Position numbers and translations under genes: made by a program. Below, one piece after another: positions 51,298 to 60,100 of a stretch of DNA of 64,000 bases. Below the pieces are notes generated by a model, which made no database searches, was not told the origin of the DNA, and worked only from the letters and a program-made list of their open reading frames with translations. Every line of letters starts with the position of its first letter. Position 1 is the stretch's first letter. Location: assembly GCA_964016885.1 (NCBI GenBank), contig OZ024757.1:22297901-22361900 (forward strand). The letters run 5' to 3'. Origin of the DNA: Eledone cirrhosa (lineage: Eukaryota > Mollusca > Cephalopoda > Octopoda > Eledonidae).

Positions 51298-51460
51298 GGG
51301 TCTTGTCTGATGATCCTGTGAGTATACAGATGAAACTCCAGAGTAACAAGATTCACCACGTAGCCATATTAAAGAATATTCAAACTCTACTTTGGTGCAG
51401 AATACTCATTCTCGCGTCCATCAATATCATACATATATCTATTTATCTATCTATCTAGTT
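51298..51460 (+). mobile_element. Hammerhead-carrying element beside (TA)n
   Basis: Begins where (TA)n stops, carries H11, then AACTCTACTTTGGTGCAGAA and a short (ATCT) run. No ORF. Confidence 0.6.
51301..51351 (+). ncRNA. Type-I hammerhead ribozyme candidate H11
   Basis: Stem I TCTTGT (51301-51306) with ACAAGA (51346-51351), six perfect pairs extendable by GGG with TTC. Core CTGATGA 51307-51313. Stem II CTGT (51316-51319) with ACAG (51326-51329). GAAA 51332-51335. Stem III ACTC (51335-51338) with GAGT (51341-51344) and a two-base CA loop. Cleavage after A51345 (GUA). All conserved core bases are present. Confidence 0.8.
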
Positions 51461-51464
51461 ATCC

Positions 51465-51622
51465 ATCATCATCAACATCATCATTTTACATCCATTTTTA
51501 TAAGCTTGCATGGGTTGGACGAGGTGTCTTGTGGGACGGTGTGCTTTTTGCTGTATCTTTTACACGACCACTTTACAGTGTGGGCTGGGTGCTTTTTTTA
51601 TTGTGACACCTACACAACTATC
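51465..51622 (-). mobile_element. LINE 3' tail fragment
   Basis: (ATC)n, CATTTTACATCCATTTTTAT, GCATGGGTTGGACGAGG, then units ACACGACCACTTTACAGTGT and GGGCTGGGTGCTTTTTTTAT in minus orientation. Confidence 0.78.
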
Positions 51623-51627
51623 TATCG

Positions 51628-51716
<89 letters not shown>

Positions 51717-51726
51717 CGTGTGTGTA
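51628..51726. repeat. (TG)n microsatellite
   Basis: About 95 bp of GT repeats with a few GC changes. Confidence 0.98.
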
Positions 51727-51943
51727 GTTCAAGAATAAACAAGACAAACACAGAGAACCAAAAACACAAATGTTTCTGTTATATTAAGCCTTATATTACA
51801 GATAGTAAATGTAAACGATCTATTTTTAGAATTATTGAACAATAAGAAGTTTGAGAATTTGAAAAGAAGCATCAAAGTTGTTTGGCTATGAAAAATAGTC
51901 TTATAAGTTGAAACATATGTTGTACAGCACCACCAGATTACAG

Positions 51944-52292
51944 TTAAACCTTTAGTGTTTAATCCAGCCATATCCAGCCATATTCACCCTTTTCTGTTCC
52001 AACCAGCTGTAACCAGCCGCTGATACTGATATTAAGGTATTGTTCTCAAAATAAATAATATCAAAATCTCATAGATTCGATATTATGTGAGATAATTATG
52101 TGAAGTAAAGCTTTTACCATGAAAATATAATTGTTTTACTTTAGGCACAAGGCCAGCAATTATCCAGTTCATTACTGGTACTTTATTTTATCGACCCCGT
52201 GAGGATGAAAGGCAAAGTCAACCTCGGCGGGATTTGAACTCAGATGAAAATATAATAGTATATATAGAGTAATGTAAATGGTAAAGGGTTAA
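51944..52292. mobile_element. piggyBac-like TTAA MITE (P5), interrupted by a SINE
   Basis: TTAAACCTTTAGTGTTTAAT at the left, AATGGTAAAGGGTTAA at the right. The interior AAGGTATTGTTCTCAAAATA and ATTCGATATTATGTGAGAT match P1 and P4. Removing the inserted 112 bp plus one target copy gives a MITE of about 224 bp, close to P1. Confidence 0.88.
52132..52243 (-). mobile_element. SINE-C, 5'-truncated, nested in MITE P5
   Basis: Flanked by the perfect 13-bp direct repeat ATGAAAATATAAT (52119-52131 and 52244-52256), which is single-copy MITE sequence elsewhere. The SINE runs from its tail to GGGATTTGAACTCAG, lacking the A-box head. The duplication shows LINE-type target-primed insertion after the MITE. 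Confidence 0.92.
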
Positions 52293-52419
52293 GCTGTGCT
52301 TATAGAATGTTTAGTTGCTTTAGAATCTCCATTGTTGGCATTGGAGAAATAAAGGTTGGGCAGGAGTTACTAGTCAGATGGCAATCAATTATTTTAAATA
52401 TGTTTTTAAATATCTTCAG

Positions 52420-52464
52420 ACGTGACAACAGATGAACTCATTGAAAAATCACATGTTGAAATGT
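52420..52464 (+). CDS. Candidate internal exon 2 of an unidentified host gene (45 nt)
   Basis: TTTTTAAATATCTTCAG precedes and GTAAGA follows. Only one frame is open: two bases AC, then VTTDELIEKSHVEM, then one base T. The other two frames stop. Length 45 keeps phase. The first two bases complete Asp with the final G of the 14815 candidate, and the final T completes Trp with the GG that opens the 56085 candidate. The sequence is acidic and hydrophilic, and I do not recognise it. Confidence 0.45.
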
Positions 52465-52543
52465 GTAAGATGTCAGCTATTTCTAGGTGTAGCAGTTTTT
52501 CTTCTCTTCTGACTCATGAATTATTTTCATTAATAAGAGGAAA

Positions 52544-53135
52544 AGGGCAGTGGATTGGCAGTATCGGTAGAGCATTGGACAATATGCTTTGTGTCATAGA
52601 TGTATAACCCCTTACATTCTGAGGTCAAATCTCACCAAGGTTAGTTTTGCCTTTCATCCTTATGGGGTCGATAAAATAAAGCACCACTAATGTACTGGGG
52701 TTGATTTAATTGACTTTGGCATAGATGTATGACCCCTTACATTCTGAGGTCAAATCTCACCAAGGTTAGTTTTGCCTTTCATCCTTATGGGGTCGAAAAA
52801 ATGAAGCACCAGTAATGTACTGGGGTTGATTTAATCGACTTTGGCATAGATGTATGACCCCTTACATTCTGAGGTCAAATCTCACCAAGGTTAGTTTTGC
52901 CTTTCATCCTTATGGGGTCGACAAAATGAAGCACCAGTAATGTACTGGGGTTGATTTAATCGACTTTGGCATAGATGTATGTATGACCCCTTACATTCTG
53001 AGGTCAAATCTCACCAAGGTTAGTTTTGCCTTTCATCCTTATGGGGTCGATAAAATAAAGCACCAGTAATGTACTGGGGTTGATTTAATCGACTTTCCCT
53101 CTCTCCCCAAATTTCTGGCCTTGTGCCTATAGTAG
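52544..53135 (+). mobile_element. SINE-C (longer subfamily) with four-unit 125-bp internal expansion
   Basis: Head GGCAGTGGATTGGCAGTATC, then units starting CATAGATGTATGACCCC at 52595, 52720, 52845 and 52970, spaced exactly 125 bp. Each holds the B-box region GAGGTCAAATCTCACC, GTTTTGCCTTTCATCC, a GTCGATAAAATAAAGCACC block and GTTGATTTAATCGACTTTGG. The terminal CTGGCCTTGTGCCTATAGTA occurs once. Confidence 0.95.
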
Positions 53136-53620
53136 GAGTCATTGTTGAAAGGAAAAGGAGGGAAAGGACAAGGATTATCAAGCAACGAAAGAAAGAAAGG
53201 GGGAAGGGAAGAAGGTGACAGACGCTACACCTAAGTCAGAGTGGTGTTTCAGCTATGCCCAGTGGACAAAATGGCAAAGACATTGCTGTGGACAATTGCC
53301 AGCGACACCTGCTGCAACAGTCATCCCACCTTGTGGGGGGTCCTTCCTCAGATGGGTTGCTGTCATTCTGATTTTATGGAGGAGGTCAGCTGTATGGAAT
53401 TTGAGGATGCCTGTGGTCTTGACGGTAACCAGTGCAAAGAGAAAGCCACTGGACAAGCCCCGGTATATGCTTATCTTCCTGTCCTCTGAATTTCAGCCTG
53501 CTGTACCTGGATTTGTGGCCAAAGCAATTAGGTTGGAGGCAGAGAATGTGTCACAGCATGCAGATTAACACTTCCATAACCATGTTTCTAAGGGAAGACA
53601 CTACTTATGGTTTGAAACAC
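53136..53620. mobile_element. Unclassified dispersed repeat, related to 59600-59790
   Basis: The segment GACAATTGCCAGCGACACCT-GCTGCAACAG and a following CCGCA-like CCCCTT block recurs at 59670-59720. Frames of 117 and 82 aa cover it, and I recognise no domain in them. It may be an internal part of the LINE that ends at 53768. Confidence 0.5.
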
Positions 53621-53621
53621 T

Positions 53622-53768
53622 GGAAGAGGAAGATCAAGGTTAACGTATGTTGATGCCCTAAGGACAGACACTGGTCTGTTGGAGACGCAGGACATGGCAG
53701 CGACAATGAGGGACAGAGACCGCTGGAGAGAACTCATCCATGGATCTCGGGAATTTTACCCGCCCTAG
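53622..53768 (+). pseudogene. LINE ORF2 C-terminal fragment (GRP..TYVDALR lineage)
   Basis: Frame: GRGRSRLTYVDALRTDTGL, then AATMRDRDRWRELIHGS and a stop at 53766. The order GRPR-TYVD-LR-DTGL-M.DR..WR is the classic end of several non-LTR retrotransposon proteins. Only 49 codons survive. Confidence 0.8.
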
Positions 53769-53870
53769 ATAGATAGATGGTTTGAAAATAATCAAGAATT
53801 TGGAGAGATTTAGTAATATAACTAACTTTTCCTTTGCTAAGGGGAATCTGAAGCAAAGGTGATGACTGGA
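53769..53870. mobile_element. T2-family fragment
   Basis: AATCAAGAATTTGGAGAGAT and TAGTAATATAACTAACTTTT. Confidence 0.55.
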
Positions 53871-55022
53871 TTTGTACAGACATGTAATGTGCATGGTTGG
53901 TGATCGCTGGGTGAAGAAGTGTCAGGAAATCATTGCAGAAGGAAGCTACAGTAAAGGTAGACCAAGAATGAGCTAGACAGACATGTAATGTGCATGGTTG
54001 GTGATCGCTGGGTGAAGAAGTGTCAGGAAATCACTGCAGAAGGAAGCTACAGTAAAGGTAGACCAAGAATGAGCTAGACAGACATGTAATGTGCATGGTT
54101 GGTGATCGCTGGGTGAAGAAGTGTCAGGAAATCACTGCAGAAGGAAGCTACAGTAAAGGTAGACCAAGAATGAGCTAGACAGACATGTGATGTGCATGGT
54201 TGGTGATCGCTGGGTGAAGAAGTGTCAGGAAATCACTGCAGAAGGAAGCTACAGTAAAGGTAGACCAAGAATGAGCTAGACAGACATGTAATGTGCATGG
54301 TTGGTGATCGCTGGGTGAAGAAATGTCAGGAAATCACTGCAGAAGGAAGCTACAGTAAAGGTAGACCAAGAATGAGCTAGACAGACATGTAATGTGCATG
54401 GTTGGTGATCGCTGGGTGAAGAAGTGTCAGGAAATCACTGCAGAAGGAAGCTACAGTAAAGGTAGACCAAGAATGAGCTAGACAGACATGTAATGTGCAT
54501 GGTTGGTGATCGCTGGGTGAAGAAGTGTCAGGAAATCACTGCAGAAGGAAGCTACAGTAAAGGTAGACCAAGAATGAGCTAGACAGACATGTGATGTGCA
54601 TGGTTGGTGATCGCTGGGTGAAGAAGTGTCAGGAAATCACTGCAGAAGGAAGCTACAGTAAAGGTAGACCAAGAATGAGCTAGACAGACATGTAATGTGC
54701 ATGGTTGGTGATCGCTGGGTGAAGAAGTGTCAGGAAATCACTGCAGAAGGAAGCTACAGTAAAGGTAGACCAAGAATGAGCTAGACAGACATGTAATGTG
54801 CATGGTTGGTGATCGCTGGGTGAAGAAGTGTCAGGAAATCACTGCAGAAGGAAGCTACAGTAAAGGTAGACCAAGAATGAGCTAGACAGAGGTGGTGAGA
54901 GCTGATCTCAGATTGCTGCGACACACAGAGGAGATGACAAAAGAGCATGGTGAGTGAAGAGATTCTGTGCTGAAAGGAACCCATCCAACCCATGCAATCA
55001 TGGAAAAACAGACACAAAAACA
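53871..55022 (+). pseudogene. LINE ORF2 C-terminus split by a tandem expansion
   Basis: The flanks of the array read in order RHVMCMVGDRWVKKCQEI..EG and, after it, EVVRAD-like (GGTGGTGAGAGCTGATCTCAG), TEEMTKE and PTHAIMEKQT, followed by the tail CCCATCCAACCCATGCAATC and ACAAAAACAATGATGATGAT. This parallels the LINE at 39656-40024. Confidence 0.78.
53881..54890 (+). repeat. 101-bp tandem array, ten units, inside a LINE C-terminus
   Basis: Starts at 53881, 53982, 54083 and so on to 54790. Unit: CATGTAATGTGCATGGTTGG, TGATCGCTGGGTGAAGAAGT, GTCAGGAAATCACTGCAGAA, GGAAGCTACAGTAAAGGTAG, ACCAAGAATGAGCTAGACAG, A. It encodes HVMCMVGDRWVKKCQE and GRPRMS, the GHVM to GRPR span of the protein. Since 101 is not a multiple of three, the frame shifts at each unit, so it grew after coding function was lost. 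Units are nearly identical (TAATG/TGATG and one ATGT variant). Confidence 0.96.
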
Positions 55023-55165
55023 ATGATGATGATAACAAAGGTTCTTAGATAAAATTATGATGGAAGGGTTTTAGATAAATATAGATTCTTTAACCCTTTC
55101 ATAACTATCCAAATCATTTAAAAAATAATAAAGAATTTGAAGAGTTTTAAAATATAACCAACTGT
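55023..55165. mobile_element. T2-family fragment
   Basis: AAAGGTTCTTAGATAAAATT, ATGATGGAAGGGTTTTAGAT, TTTAACCCTTTCATAACTAT and TATAACCAACTGTCTCATTA. Confidence 0.6.
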
Positions 55166-55171
55166 CTCATT

Positions 55172-55323
55172 ATTAAGCATAGAGTTACGGCCCTTGCCAT
55201 TCTAAGTTCAAATTCCGCCGAGGTTAACTTTGCCTTTCATCCTTACAGGGTCGATAAAATAAAGTACCAGTAATGCACTGGGATAATTGCTGGCCTTGTG
55301 CCAAAAGTAGAAACAATTATTAA
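55172..55323 (+). mobile_element. SINE-C, headless, inserted in T2 sequence
   Basis: Starts at GCATAGAGTTACGGCCCTTG and ends AGAAACAATTATTAA. T2 phrases (CATTATTAAG before, TTAAGATGATAC after) continue across it. The repeated ATTATTAAG on both sides is a plausible target duplication. Confidence 0.85.
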
Positions 55324-55695
55324 GATGATACATGGGATAGAATTTAACAAAGGTTCTTAGGCAGAATTTTGGTGAAAGGTTTTTATATAAATATAAACAC
55401 TTAAAATTAAATGGTTTTGTATTGTAGAACCAGGGGCAGTTTTAGGTGGTTTGGTAACAAATGGCTAAGTTAAAATAAATTTCAAGGATTTACTAAAATC
55501 ATTAATTACTTAATTACTAAGCTAGTAACTTAATATGTGATCCTTAAAGAAAACTGGAAGATTTTAATTTAAATAGGAACCCTTAAAAATGTTTTTTTTT
55601 TGTTTCATGGAACTAGACCCAGTTTTGAGTGGATGGGTACCAAAATGTATAATGAAGAATTGTGAGGGAATTAACAAAATAATTATTTCCTTACT
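55324..55695. mobile_element. T2-type and related AT-rich repeats
   Basis: TAACAAAGGTTCTTAGGCAG, GAACCAGGGGCAGTTTTAGG and GGTACCAAAATGTATAATGA. Similar phrases return at 55960-56010 and 57410-57440 in inverted form. Confidence 0.5.
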
Positions 55696-55699
55696 AACA

Positions 55700-55765
55700 A
55701 GGGCGGTGCCCCAGCATGGCCTCAGCCGGATGGCTGAAACAGGTAAAAGAGTAAAAGAGTAAGAT
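55700..55765 (+). mobile_element. Short GGCGGTGCCCCAGC repeat
   Basis: GGGCGGTGCCCCAGCATGGC, CTCAGCCGGATGGCTGAAAC and AGGTAAAAGAGTAAAAGAG. I associate this 60-bp phrase with octopus sequences, where it is common; that is recollection, not a search. GCATGGC..GCC and CAGCC/GGCTG could fold into a small hairpin. Confidence 0.5.
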
Positions 55766-56084
55766 AGTAACTTAATATATGGTTTTTATATAAAATTACT
55801 AGCTGAATTACTTGGTCTTGTCCGGGTTACTGTTGTTCTTATTCAGATTAGTAAACAATAAATAGGAAGATATGGTTTTTTTTTCTCATAAGATAGTAAC
55901 TTAACATATGGTTCTAATATAAAATTGTCTGAAAATCTTAATTTAAATAGGAATCGGTTTTGTTTCATAGAACTAAATCTGGTTTTGATTGAGTTGGTAT
56001 CAAAAAGGTTAAGAAGTTAAAATCAGGAAAGAAGGGTTACAGCAGGGAGAGGAATATATATTTTTATGGTTTTGTTTTTCATAG
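55766..56084. other. AT-rich intron-like spacer
   Basis: T2-like phrases at 55890-56010. Ends in the pyrimidine-rich TTTTTATGGTTTTGTTTTTC and ATAG acceptor of candidate exon 3. Confidence 0.4.
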
Positions 56085-56158
56085 GGTGTAGAGTGGAAGA
56101 ACATACTTCAGATAGTTCAATATTTAAGATGGATGATTTTTGTGAATATATTCAGTAG
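56085..56158 (+). CDS. Candidate terminal exon 3 of an unidentified host gene, with stop
   Basis: After the CATAG acceptor, GG completes a codon started upstream. The frame then reads CRVEEHTSD, SSIFKMDDFCEYIQ and stops with TAG at 56156-56158. With exon 2 the junction codon is TGG (Trp). The C-terminus is acidic and has two Cys. Another frame is also open to a later TGA, so support rests on phase agreement. Polyadenylation could use AATAAA near 56589. I cannot name the protein. Confidence 0.45.
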
Positions 56159-57290
56159 AAAAGTGTGATAAAAAAAATCAGTAGTTGTTAGTGTCGTTAT
56201 TCTAAATTGGTGTTGGACTGCTGCCAATGAAAGATTGGTGAGAAGCAGAAGCCTTTGAAGAAATAACAGCGGCAAACAGCAAGGAAGAAAACACAGGGGT
56301 TATGGGGTTATAGTAATGATAAAGAAGGGAAATAAGAGGAAATATCCCAGTGTGATATATTTCTTTGATTTCCCTGCACCCTATTTATTCTGGTGAGAAT
56401 CAGAGTTGTGGCAAACAAATTGAATTAGATCTAATTTGAAAAGTAATTTTCTATCCAGTGAGCCTAGAGCAATGCAGTAGTCTTGACAATTGGCAAGAGA
56501 CTGTGTCACAGCTGTAGCAATGATAAGATCTGCTGGTGTATTCAGATCTACTGATGACTGTGGCACAGATATAACAATGTTTTATAGAAATAAAGACATA
56601 GTCATCCATATTTGGGGTGTCTGACAGTCTTATAATATCTAAGTTATTTAGATCTGGGGGGTTACTATGTTACACATATAGCAATGTTTCAATTACAATT
56701 GATATAAAGTCTGATATTTCATAGTATCTAAGTTATTCAGATCTGATGGACACTATTTCAGAGATCAGAGATATAGCCATGCTTTATAGAAGTAAAATCA
56801 GCCATGTATTTTTGAGTTGTTTGACAATCTCCTAGTATGTAAGCTACTCAGATCTGCTGGAAACTATGTCATACCAAATGCTATGCATGTCTTTATTTCT
56901 GTTAAAACATAGTTATACGTATTTAGTTGTCTGGCAGGGTCTTGTGCTATGTCAGTTATTCAGATCCATTTTTACTAGAAAAATTTGATTATATTTACAT
57001 ATTGGAAGTTGTTCTTGTCATTGAAGTTATTGAATAATGTTGACCAAATTTGATTGAACAGACCCTGGTCAAAAGAATAATCAATCAAATGTTCTAGAGA
57101 GATCAGCCGATACATAATGCATGGCATTTCCTTGGTTATTTACTTATTTATTTTATTATCACTTCCAACAATCTTGATATTTATCTTATCGATAACAGAG
57201 ATGCTACAGGAATCAGTTCTTACACTGAATTAGTTGCACTCCTTTGAGGTTGCATCTTATAGTAGGATTGTTGGGTGTTTTAATGATGGA
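56159..57290. other. Unassigned; possible 3' UTR and downstream DNA
   Basis: 56540-56960 contains three loose copies of a segment around ATCTGCTGG-AACTATGT and AGTCTTATAATATCTAAGTT-ATTCAGATC, spaced about 110-130 bp, an unnamed diverged repeat. An AATAAA lies at 56589. No coding frame recognised. Confidence 0.4.
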
Positions 57291-57365
57291 GGCCCCTGGA
57301 GGAGGAGAAGAAGGAGGAGGAGGAGATGGAGAAGGAGAAGATGAAGAAGAAGAAAAAGAAGAACT
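57291..57365. repeat. Short polypurine tract
   Basis: GGAGGAGGAGAAGAAGGAGG-type sequence ending GAAAAAGAAGAA. Confidence 0.85.
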
Positions 57366-57404
57366 GTGGGTGAGTGTGATAGAGTTACCACTCTTGATGC
57401 CATT

Positions 57405-57625
57405 CCACTTAAAACCAGTTTTAGTTCTATGAAACAAAACCACCTACTTTAACATGTTCCTATTTAAATTAAAATCTTCCAACATTAGTTGATATAAGAA
57501 CAATATGTTAAGTAACTATTTTACTAATGAAATGATTAATAATTTTAGTAAAGCCCATACAATTCTTCAGTACTTAACTAAAAGAGAGCTTCAGTAGAAA
57601 TATGGACAGGGAAGGGTTAATTTAC
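57405..57625. mobile_element. T2-type repeat, inverted copy
   Basis: AACCAGTTTTAGTTCTATGA, AATCTTCCAACATTAGTTGA-TATAAGAAC, AGTAACTATTTTACTAATGA, ending GGGAAGGGTTAA. Confidence 0.55.
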
Positions 57626-57667
57626 AGGTAAAAAATACATTTTTAAAGAATTGTTTTCATTATTTTG

Positions 57668-57862
57668 AGGGCGGTGGATTGGCAGTATCGGTAGAGAGTC
57701 GGTTGCCATGCTTTCCAGCATAGTTACGTCCCTTTACGATCTGAGTTCAAATCCCGCCGAGGTTCACTTTGCCTTTCATACTTACGGGGTCGATAAAATA
57801 AAGTACCAGTAATGTACTGGGTAATTGATGGCCTTCGGCCAAATGTAGAAACAATTGTTTTG
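57668..57862 (+). mobile_element. SINE-C, full-length
   Basis: GAGGGCGGTGGATTGGCAGT to AAATGTAGAAACAATTGTTT. Confidence 0.92.
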
Positions 57863-57904
57863 AAAATAAAACAAATTTATTTACAGCTACTCAGCATAAT
57901 GGGG

Positions 57905-59571
57905 TTCCTTCTTTAGCATTTCCATTACTCTCTATATACTATTGTATTTTCCTGGTAAAGGTTTTATCTCACATAATATCGAATCTATTAGATTTTGATA
58001 TTATTTATTTTGAGAACAATACCTTAATATCGATATGAGTGGCCAGTAAAGGTCGGGGTGAACAGAAAGAAATGAGAGAATTCTGGCCAGATATGGCTGG
58101 TTTGAACAGAAAGGGTTGAGAGAATTCTGGCTAGATACAGCCAGTTTGAAGAGAAAAGGGTGAGAGAATTCTGGCTAGATACAGCCAGTTTGAAGAGAAA
58201 GAGGTGAGAGAATTCTGACTAGATACAGCCAGTTTGAAGAGAAAGAGGTGAGAGAATTCTGACTAGATACAGCCAGTTTGAACAGAAAGAGGTGAGAGAA
58301 TTCTGGCCAGATATGGCTGGTTTGAACAGAAATGGTTGAGAGAATTCTGGCCAGATACAGCCAGTTTGAAGAGAAAGAGGTGAGAGAATTCTGACTAGAT
58401 ACAGCCAGTTTGAACAGAAAGAGGTGAGAGAATTCTGGCCAGATATGGCTGGTTTGAACAGAAATGGTTGAGAGAATTCTGGCTAGATACAGCCAGTTTG
58501 AAGAGAAAAGGGTGAGAGAATTCTGGCCAGATACAGCCAGTTTGAAGAGAAAGAGGTGAGAGAATTCTGACTAGATACAGCCAGTTTGAACAGAAAGAGG
58601 TGAGAGAATTCTGGCCAGATATGGCTGGTTTGAACAGAAATGGTTGAGAGAATTCTGGCCAGATACAGCCAGTTTGAAGAGAAAGAGGTGAGAGAATTCT
58701 GACTAGATACAGCCAGTTTGAACAGAAAGAGGTGAGAGAATTCTGGCCAGATATGGCTGGTTTGAACAGAAATGGTTGAGAGAATTCTGGCTAGATACAG
58801 GCAGTTTGAAGAGAAAAGGGTGAGAGAATTCTGGCCAGATACAGCCAGTTTGAAGAGAAAGAGGTGAGAGAATTCTGACTCGATACAGCCAGTTTGAACA
58901 GAAAGAGGTGAGAGAATTCTGGCCAGATATGGCTGGTTTGAACAGAAATGGTTGAGAGAATTCTGGCTAGATACAGCCAGTTTGAAGAGAAAGAGGTGAG
59001 AGAATTCTGACTAGATACAGCCAGTTTGAACAGAAAGAGGTGAGAGAATTCTGGCCAGATATGGCTGGTTTGAACAGAAAGAGGTGAGAGAATTCTGGCC
59101 AGATATGGCTGGTTTGAACAGAAAGGGTTGAGAGAATTCTGGCTAGATACAGCCAGTTTGAAGAGAAAAGGGTGAGAGAATTCTGGCCAGATACAGCCAG
59201 TTTGAAGAGAAAGAGGTGAGAGAATTCTGACTAGATACAGCCAGTTTGAACAGAAAGAGGTGAGAGAATTCTGACTAGATACAGCCAGTTTGAACAGAAA
59301 GAGGTGAGAGAATTCTGGCCAGATATGGCTGGTTTGAACAGAAATGGTTGAGAGAATTCTGGCTAGATACAGCCAGTTTGAAGAGAAAAGGGTGAGAGAA
59401 TTCTGGCCAGATACAGCCAGTTTGAAGAGAAAGAGGTGAGAGAATTCTGGCCAGATATGGCTGGTTTGAACAGAAAGAGGTGAGAGAATTCTGGCCGGAT
59501 ATGGCTGGTTTGAACAGAAAGAGATGAGAGAATTCTGGCTAGATACAGCTGGTTTAAATGCCAAAGGGTTA
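57905..59571. mobile_element. piggyBac-like MITE (P6) with 44-bp internal array
   Basis: The left end is decayed (TTCCTTCTTTAGCATTTCC); the right end reads AATGCCAAAGGGTTAG. Between lie the single-copy GGTAAAGGTTTTATCTCACA, ATTTTGAGAACAATACCTTA and then, from about 58050, some 34 units of 44 bp: GAGAGAATTCTGGCCAGATA, TGGCTGGTTTGAACAGAAAG, AGGT. These come from the end opposite to the one amplified in P2 and P4. TATGGCTGG and TACAGCCAG variants alternate in blocks of three to four. A 257-aa minus frame survives because three units make 132 bp. Confidence 0.92.
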
Positions 59572-59800
59572 GGTGGGCTGCTAGTTTTCTAATCTTACAA
59601 AAGAAAATGGCAATTCAGGGACCTAGGACACCTGAAGTCTTGATGGCAACTGGTGAAAGTATTGCCATGGGGAATGGCCAGCAACACCTGCTGCAAAAGG
59701 CAATCTGCCGCACAGGGCTCCCCTTAGGTTAGTGGATATTTTCCCTACTTTGCGAATTGCCATTGATTTTTTGTAGTGTTGATCTATTTTCCTGTCTTCA
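59572..59800. mobile_element. Unclassified repeat related to 53240-53470
   Basis: GCCATGGGGAATGGCCAGCA and ACACCTGCTGCAAAAGGCAA, then CCGCACAGGGCTCCCCTTAG. A 70-aa minus frame spans it. No domain recognised. Confidence 0.5.
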
Positions 59801-59894
59801 CCTCCACAAATACTCTTGACATTTACTGCTTTCAAAACAACAACAAATGAACAAAGAAAAAGAAAGCAATTAAGAAAATAATGTTTTTTTTTCT

Positions 59895-60042
59895 ACATGT
59901 GTATGTATGTATGTATGTATGTATGTATGTGTGTGGTGTGTAGATATGTCTGCATACATATGTATGAATTTTTGTGTATGTAAATATAAGATGATGTGTC
60001 TGTAGATGTGTATGTTTATGTGTGTAGATGAGTTCTGCCTGG

Positions 60043-60099
<57 letters not shown>

Positions 60100-60100
60100 G
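59895..60100. repeat. (TATG)n and (TA)n
   Basis: GTATGTATG at 59900-59932; (TA)n 60050-60095. Confidence 0.92.

Noticed and set aside
53215..53568. 117-aa open frame with CPVDKMAK in an overlapping frame
   Set aside because: Part of a segment repeated at 59.6 kb; two overlapping frames are open and neither has a recognisable domain.
58791..59564. 257-aa minus-strand open frame rich in QNSL/FSSNW
   Set aside because: Product of the 44-bp array (three units make 132 bp). No coding signal outside it.
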